DNA of 54,387 nucleotides, taken from Micromonospora sp. HK10 (GTDB lineage: Bacteria; Actinomycetota; Actinomycetes; Mycobacteriales; Micromonosporaceae). The notes under the pieces are model-generated. The model was not told the origin of the DNA. It ran no database searches and saw only the letters and a program-made list of their open reading frames with translations. The position numbers and the translations under genes were made by a program. The first letter of the stretch is position 1. Every line of letters starts with the position of its first letter. Positions 51,639 to 54,387 of the stretch are shown one piece after another. The stretch lies in the NCBI RefSeq assembly GCF_000982955.1, contig NZ_KQ058865.1:1-54387 (forward strand), in the 5' to 3' direction.

Positions 51639-53192
51639 GTGAGTGAACTGAAGCTGCCGCCGCTCGACTACGCGGCGCTGGCTCCCATCCTGATCATGTT
51701 GGGCGCGGCCCTGGTCGGCGTCCTGGTCGAGGCGTTCGTGCCGCGCCGCCTGCGCAACGGGGTGCAGCTCGCGCTGGCCCTGCTGGCGGTGCTGGCGGCG
51801 CTGACCATGGTGATCCTCAACGCCGACGCCCGGCTGCTCACCGCCGGCCAGGCCATCGCGGTGGACGGGCCGACGCTCTTCCTGCAGGGCGCGATCCTGA
51901 TCCTGGCCGTGATGACGCTGCTGCTCATGGGTGAGCGCGCGGTGGAGCGCGGCGGGGCCTTCGTGGCCCACGCGGCGATCACCGCCGAGTCGGCCGAGGA
52001 CCGGCGGCAGGCCGCGGGCGCGGGCGGCGCCACCGAGGTGTACCCGCTGGCCACCTTCGCCATCGGCGGCATGCTGATCTTCGTGGCGGCGAACGACCTG
52101 CTGACCATGTTCATCGCGCTCGAGGTCTTCTCGCTGCCGCTCTACCTGCTCTGCGCGCTGGCCCGCCGCCGGCGGCTGCTGAGCCAGGAGGCGGCGCTGA
52201 AGTACTTCATGCTCGGCGCGTACGCCTCGGCGTTCTTCCTGTTCGGGGTGGCGCTGATCTACGGCTTCACCTCGGGCATCCCGGGTCGGGTGGCCGGGGT
52301 CGACTTCGCCACCGTGCACACCGCGGTCACCGAGTCGGCGTCCAGCCCGACGCTGCTCTACGCCGGGATGGCGCTGCTCGCCATCGGCCTGCTCTTCAAG
52401 GCCGCCGCCGCGCCGTTCCACGTCTGGACGCCGGACGTGTACCAGGGCGCACCGACCCCGGTGACCGGCTTCATGGCCGCCTGCACGAAGGTCGCCGCGT
52501 TCGGCGCCCTGCTGCGGGTCTTCCACGTCGCCTTCGCGGGGGCCGCCTGGGACTTCACCCCGGTCCTCGGCACGGTGGCGGTGCTGACCATGCTGGTCGG
52601 CGCGGTGCTGGCGGTCACCCAGACCGACATCAAGCGGCTGCTGGCCTACTCGTCCATCGCGAACGCCGGCTACCTGCTGGTGGGCGTGCTGGCGCCGAGC
52701 AAGGACGGGCTCTCCGGCACGATGTTCTACCTGGTGGCGTACGGCTTCTCGGTGCTCGCCGCGTTCGCCGTGGTGACCCTGGTCCGGGACGCCGACGGGG
52801 AGGCCACCCACCTGTCCCGCTGGGCCGGGCTGGGGAAGCGCTCGCCGTTCTTCGCGGCGATCTTCACCTTCATCCTGCTGGCCTTCGCCGGTATCCCGCT
52901 GACCAGCGGGTTCACCAGCAAGTTCGCGATCTTCGCGCCGGCCCTGGACGCGGACCAGGTCTGGCTGGTGATCGCCGGCGTGCTGACCAGCATGGTGCTG
53001 GCCTTCCCGTACCTGCGGGTGGTGGTCATGATGTGGCTCTCCGAGCCGGGGGACGCCACCCCGACCGTCACCGTGCCGGGTGCGCTCACCTCGGCGGCCC
53101 TGGTCATCGGCGTGCTGGCCACGCTGGTGCTGGGGGTCGCCCCGGCGCCCCTGCTGGATCTGGCCAACGGTGCGGCCGAATTCGTCAGATGA
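51639..53192 (+). CDS. nuoN: NADH-quinone oxidoreductase subunit N
   Basis: Third antiporter-like subunit, 517 residues, about 14 helices. Family stretches: LLTMFIALEVFSLPLYLLCAL, FKAAAAPFHVWTPDVYQGAPTPVTGFMA and QTDIKRLLAYSSIANAGYLLVG (each in part). A polar loop at about 105-130 (ESAEDRRQAAGAGGATE) is an insertion relative to short homologues. GTG 51639. A strong hairpin after the stop ends the operon. Confidence 0.97.
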   Translation: MSELKLPPLDYAALAPILIMLGAALVGVLVEAFVPRRLRNGVQLALALLAVLAALTMVILNADARLLTAGQAIAVDGPTLFLQGAILILAVMTLLLMGERAVERGGAFVAHAAITAESAEDRRQAAGAGGATEVYPLATFAIGGMLIFVAANDLLTMFIALEVFSLPLYLLCALARRRRLLSQEAALKYFMLGAYASAFFLFGVALIYGFTSGIPGRVAGVDFATVHTAVTESASSPTLLYAGMALLAIGLLFKAAAAPFHVWTPDVYQGAPTPVTGFMAACTKVAAFGALLRVFHVAFAGAAWDFTPVLGTVAVLTMLVGAVLAVTQTDIKRLLAYSSIANAGYLLVGVLAPSKDGLSGTMFYLVAYGFSVLAAFAVVTLVRDADGEATHLSRWAGLGKRSPFFAAIFTFILLAFAGIPLTSGFTSKFAIFAPALDADQVWLVIAGVLTSMVLAFPYLRVVVMMWLSEPGDATPTVTVPGALTSAALVIGVLATLVLGVAPAPLLDLANGAAEFVR

Positions 53193-53206
53193 CTCCCGGC
53201 AGTTCC

Positions 53207-53242
53207 CCGGGGGCCGGTACGCCGTGGCGTACCGGCCCCCGG
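53207..53242 (+). terminator. Perfect 16-bp terminator after nuoN
   Basis: ccgggggccggtacgc (53207-53222) and gcgtaccggcccccgg (53227-53242) pair perfectly with a CGTG loop, 15 bases after the nuoN stop. It should end most nuo transcripts before the prenyl synthase gene. Confidence 0.85.
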
Positions 53243-53281
53243 TCCGTATCCCCCTCTCCGGGCAGGTCGAACGGGTGTGGC

Positions 53282-54364
53282 ATGGTTGAGGACGTGGTGA
53301 TTCCGGCTGGCGAGCGTTCAGGTGCCACCGGCTCCGGCGGTCGTCGGGGTCCGGTGAGCACGGGTCAGTTCGGCGCGCTCGGCCTGCACCTCGCCGACCC
53401 GCGCGTCGAGGCGTCCGTGCTGGGCGTGCTGGATGGCGTCGAGGGCCAGCTGCGGGAGAGCGTGGCCAGCGCCGACCCGCTCGTGGCCGAGGCCTCCCGG
53501 CACCTGGTTGATGCGGGCGGCAAGCGGTTCCGTCCGCTGCTGGTGGCGCTGGGCGCCCAGTTCGGTGAGCCGACCGCCGCCGAGGTGGTGCCGGCCGCGG
53601 TGGTGATGGAGCTCACTCACCTGGCGACGCTCTACCACGACGACGTGATGGACGAGGCCGCGGTGCGCCGGGGCGCCCCGAGCGCCAACTCCCGGTGGAC
53701 CAACTCGGTGGCCATCCTGGTCGGCGACTTCCTCTTCGCCCGGGCCGCCGACATCGCGGCCAACCTGGGCCCCGAGGCGGTCCGCCTGCAGGCGCGCACG
53801 TTCGCCCGGCTGGTGCACGGGCAGATCGCGGAGACGGTCGGCCCGCGCGGCTCCGACCCGGTCGCCCACTACCTGCACGTGATCGCCGAGAAGACCGGCT
53901 CGCTGATCGCCACCTCGGCCCGGTTCGGTGGCATGTTCGCCGGGGCTCCCGCCGAGCACGTCGAGGCCCTGGCCGGGTACGGCGAGATCATCGGGGTGGC
54001 CTTCCAGCTCTCCGACGATCTGCTCGACATCGCCTCCGAGTCGGTGCAGTCCGGCAAGACCCCCGGCACCGACCTGCGCGAGGGGGTGCCCACCCTGCCG
54101 GTGCTGTACGCGCTCGGCTCCGACGACTCGGACGCCGCGAGCGTGCGGCTGCGGGAGATCCTGGCCACCGGCCCGCTGGTCGACGACGCGCTGCACGCCG
54201 AGGCGCTCGGCCTGCTCCGCGAGTCCCCGGCGCTCAAGCGTGCCCGGGAGACGGTCCGCAGCTACGCCGAGGACGCGCGTACCCGGCTCGCCCCGCTCCC
54301 GCAGGGCCCGGCCCGCCGCGCCCTCGAATCCCTCTGCGACTACATCGCCGACCGCACCAGCTGA
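53282..54364 (+). CDS. Long-chain polyprenyl diphosphate synthase
   Basis: All-trans polyprenyl diphosphate synthase, 360 residues, that probably makes the menaquinone side chain by adding isopentenyl units. The first Asp-rich motif is DDVMD (120-124, in HLATLYHDDVMDEA) and the second is DDLLD (245-249, in FQLSDDLLDIASE); GGKRFRPLL binds the homoallylic substrate. Small residues just before the first motif (LATLYH) fit a long product. ATG 53282 (MVEDVV) is chosen; the frame is open further upstream but reads through the terminator. Position after nuo and near mqnC, menG and the reductase supports a quinone role. Chain length cannot be read from sequence. Confidence 0.93.
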   Translation: MVEDVVIPAGERSGATGSGGRRGPVSTGQFGALGLHLADPRVEASVLGVLDGVEGQLRESVASADPLVAEASRHLVDAGGKRFRPLLVALGAQFGEPTAAEVVPAAVVMELTHLATLYHDDVMDEAAVRRGAPSANSRWTNSVAILVGDFLFARAADIAANLGPEAVRLQARTFARLVHGQIAETVGPRGSDPVAHYLHVIAEKTGSLIATSARFGGMFAGAPAEHVEALAGYGEIIGVAFQLSDDLLDIASESVQSGKTPGTDLREGVPTLPVLYALGSDDSDAASVRLREILATGPLVDDALHAEALGLLRESPALKRARETVRSYAEDARTRLAPLPQGPARRALESLCDYIADRTS

Positions 54365-54387
54365 CCCCCCACCCCACCCCGGCCCCC

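Noticed and set aside
53033..53281. Longer start for the polyprenyl synthase
   Set aside because: It would overlap the end of nuoN and read through its perfect terminator; homologous sequence starts after 53282.

Overview
The window is high-GC actinobacterial DNA with strong G/C third-position bias, many GTG starts and abundant four-base gene overlaps. The futalosine menaquinone genes, a 14-gene nuo operon, the paaABCDE set and ESX/WXG-type proteins point to a member of the Micromonosporaceae, most likely Micromonospora or a close relative. That placement is inference from gene content and style; no marker gene was compared.

Layout, left to right. 1-2.7 kb: two minus-strand surface-type genes, a Pro/Ala-rich protein cut by the left edge and an NlpC/P60 hydrolase. 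3-4.9 kb: mqnE and two small membrane proteins. 5-9.3 kb: three secreted peptidases (a tandem pair of C39-like proteins and an M14 carboxypeptidase). 9.3-12.5 kb: a cobalamin riboswitch controlling a btuF-btuC-btuD uptake operon. 12.5-15 kb: a VOC-family protein and an ABC-2 exporter. 15.2-17.4 kb: a four-gene ESX/WXG100-like cluster. 17.6-21.2 kb: a HelD-like helicase, a HigBA toxin-antitoxin pair of lower GC and an ArsR-type regulator. 21.2-25.5 kb: an MFS exporter, mqnA, and two tandem beta-lactamase-fold proteins. 25.9-29.6 kb: paaABCDE, the phenylacetyl-CoA epoxidase. 29.7-31.1 kb: a zinc-ribbon membrane protein and a VapBC pair. 31.3-36.6 kb: mqnC, an LPXTG surface protein, menG, a small ORF and a geranylgeranyl-reductase-family flavoprotein. 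36.8-53.2 kb: nuoA-N. 53.3-54.4 kb: a long-chain polyprenyl diphosphate synthase.

The main functional theme is the respiratory quinone. MqnA makes the first futalosine-pathway intermediate from chorismate, MqnE and MqnC are its two radical-SAM steps, the polyprenyl synthase would supply the side chain, MenG methylates demethylmenaquinone, and the reductase probably saturates part of the side chain. Complex I, encoded in the same block, reduces the finished menaquinone. MqnB, MqnD and the prenyltransferase are not in the window.

The most unusual signal is a roughly 50-bp intergenic element repeated in one orientation at several gene junctions (after paaC, nuoB, nuoC, nuoF and nuoM, with partial copies after the reductase and nuoL). 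Its 5' end usually supplies the stop codon of the upstream gene and its 3' end the ribosome-binding site of the next. Other points of note are a perfect hairpin that sequesters the btuF Shine-Dalgarno, paired palindromic operator candidates before paaA, the MFS gene and a 72-residue ORF, several probably leaderless starts, and a VapC whose usual PIN-domain aspartate is histidine.
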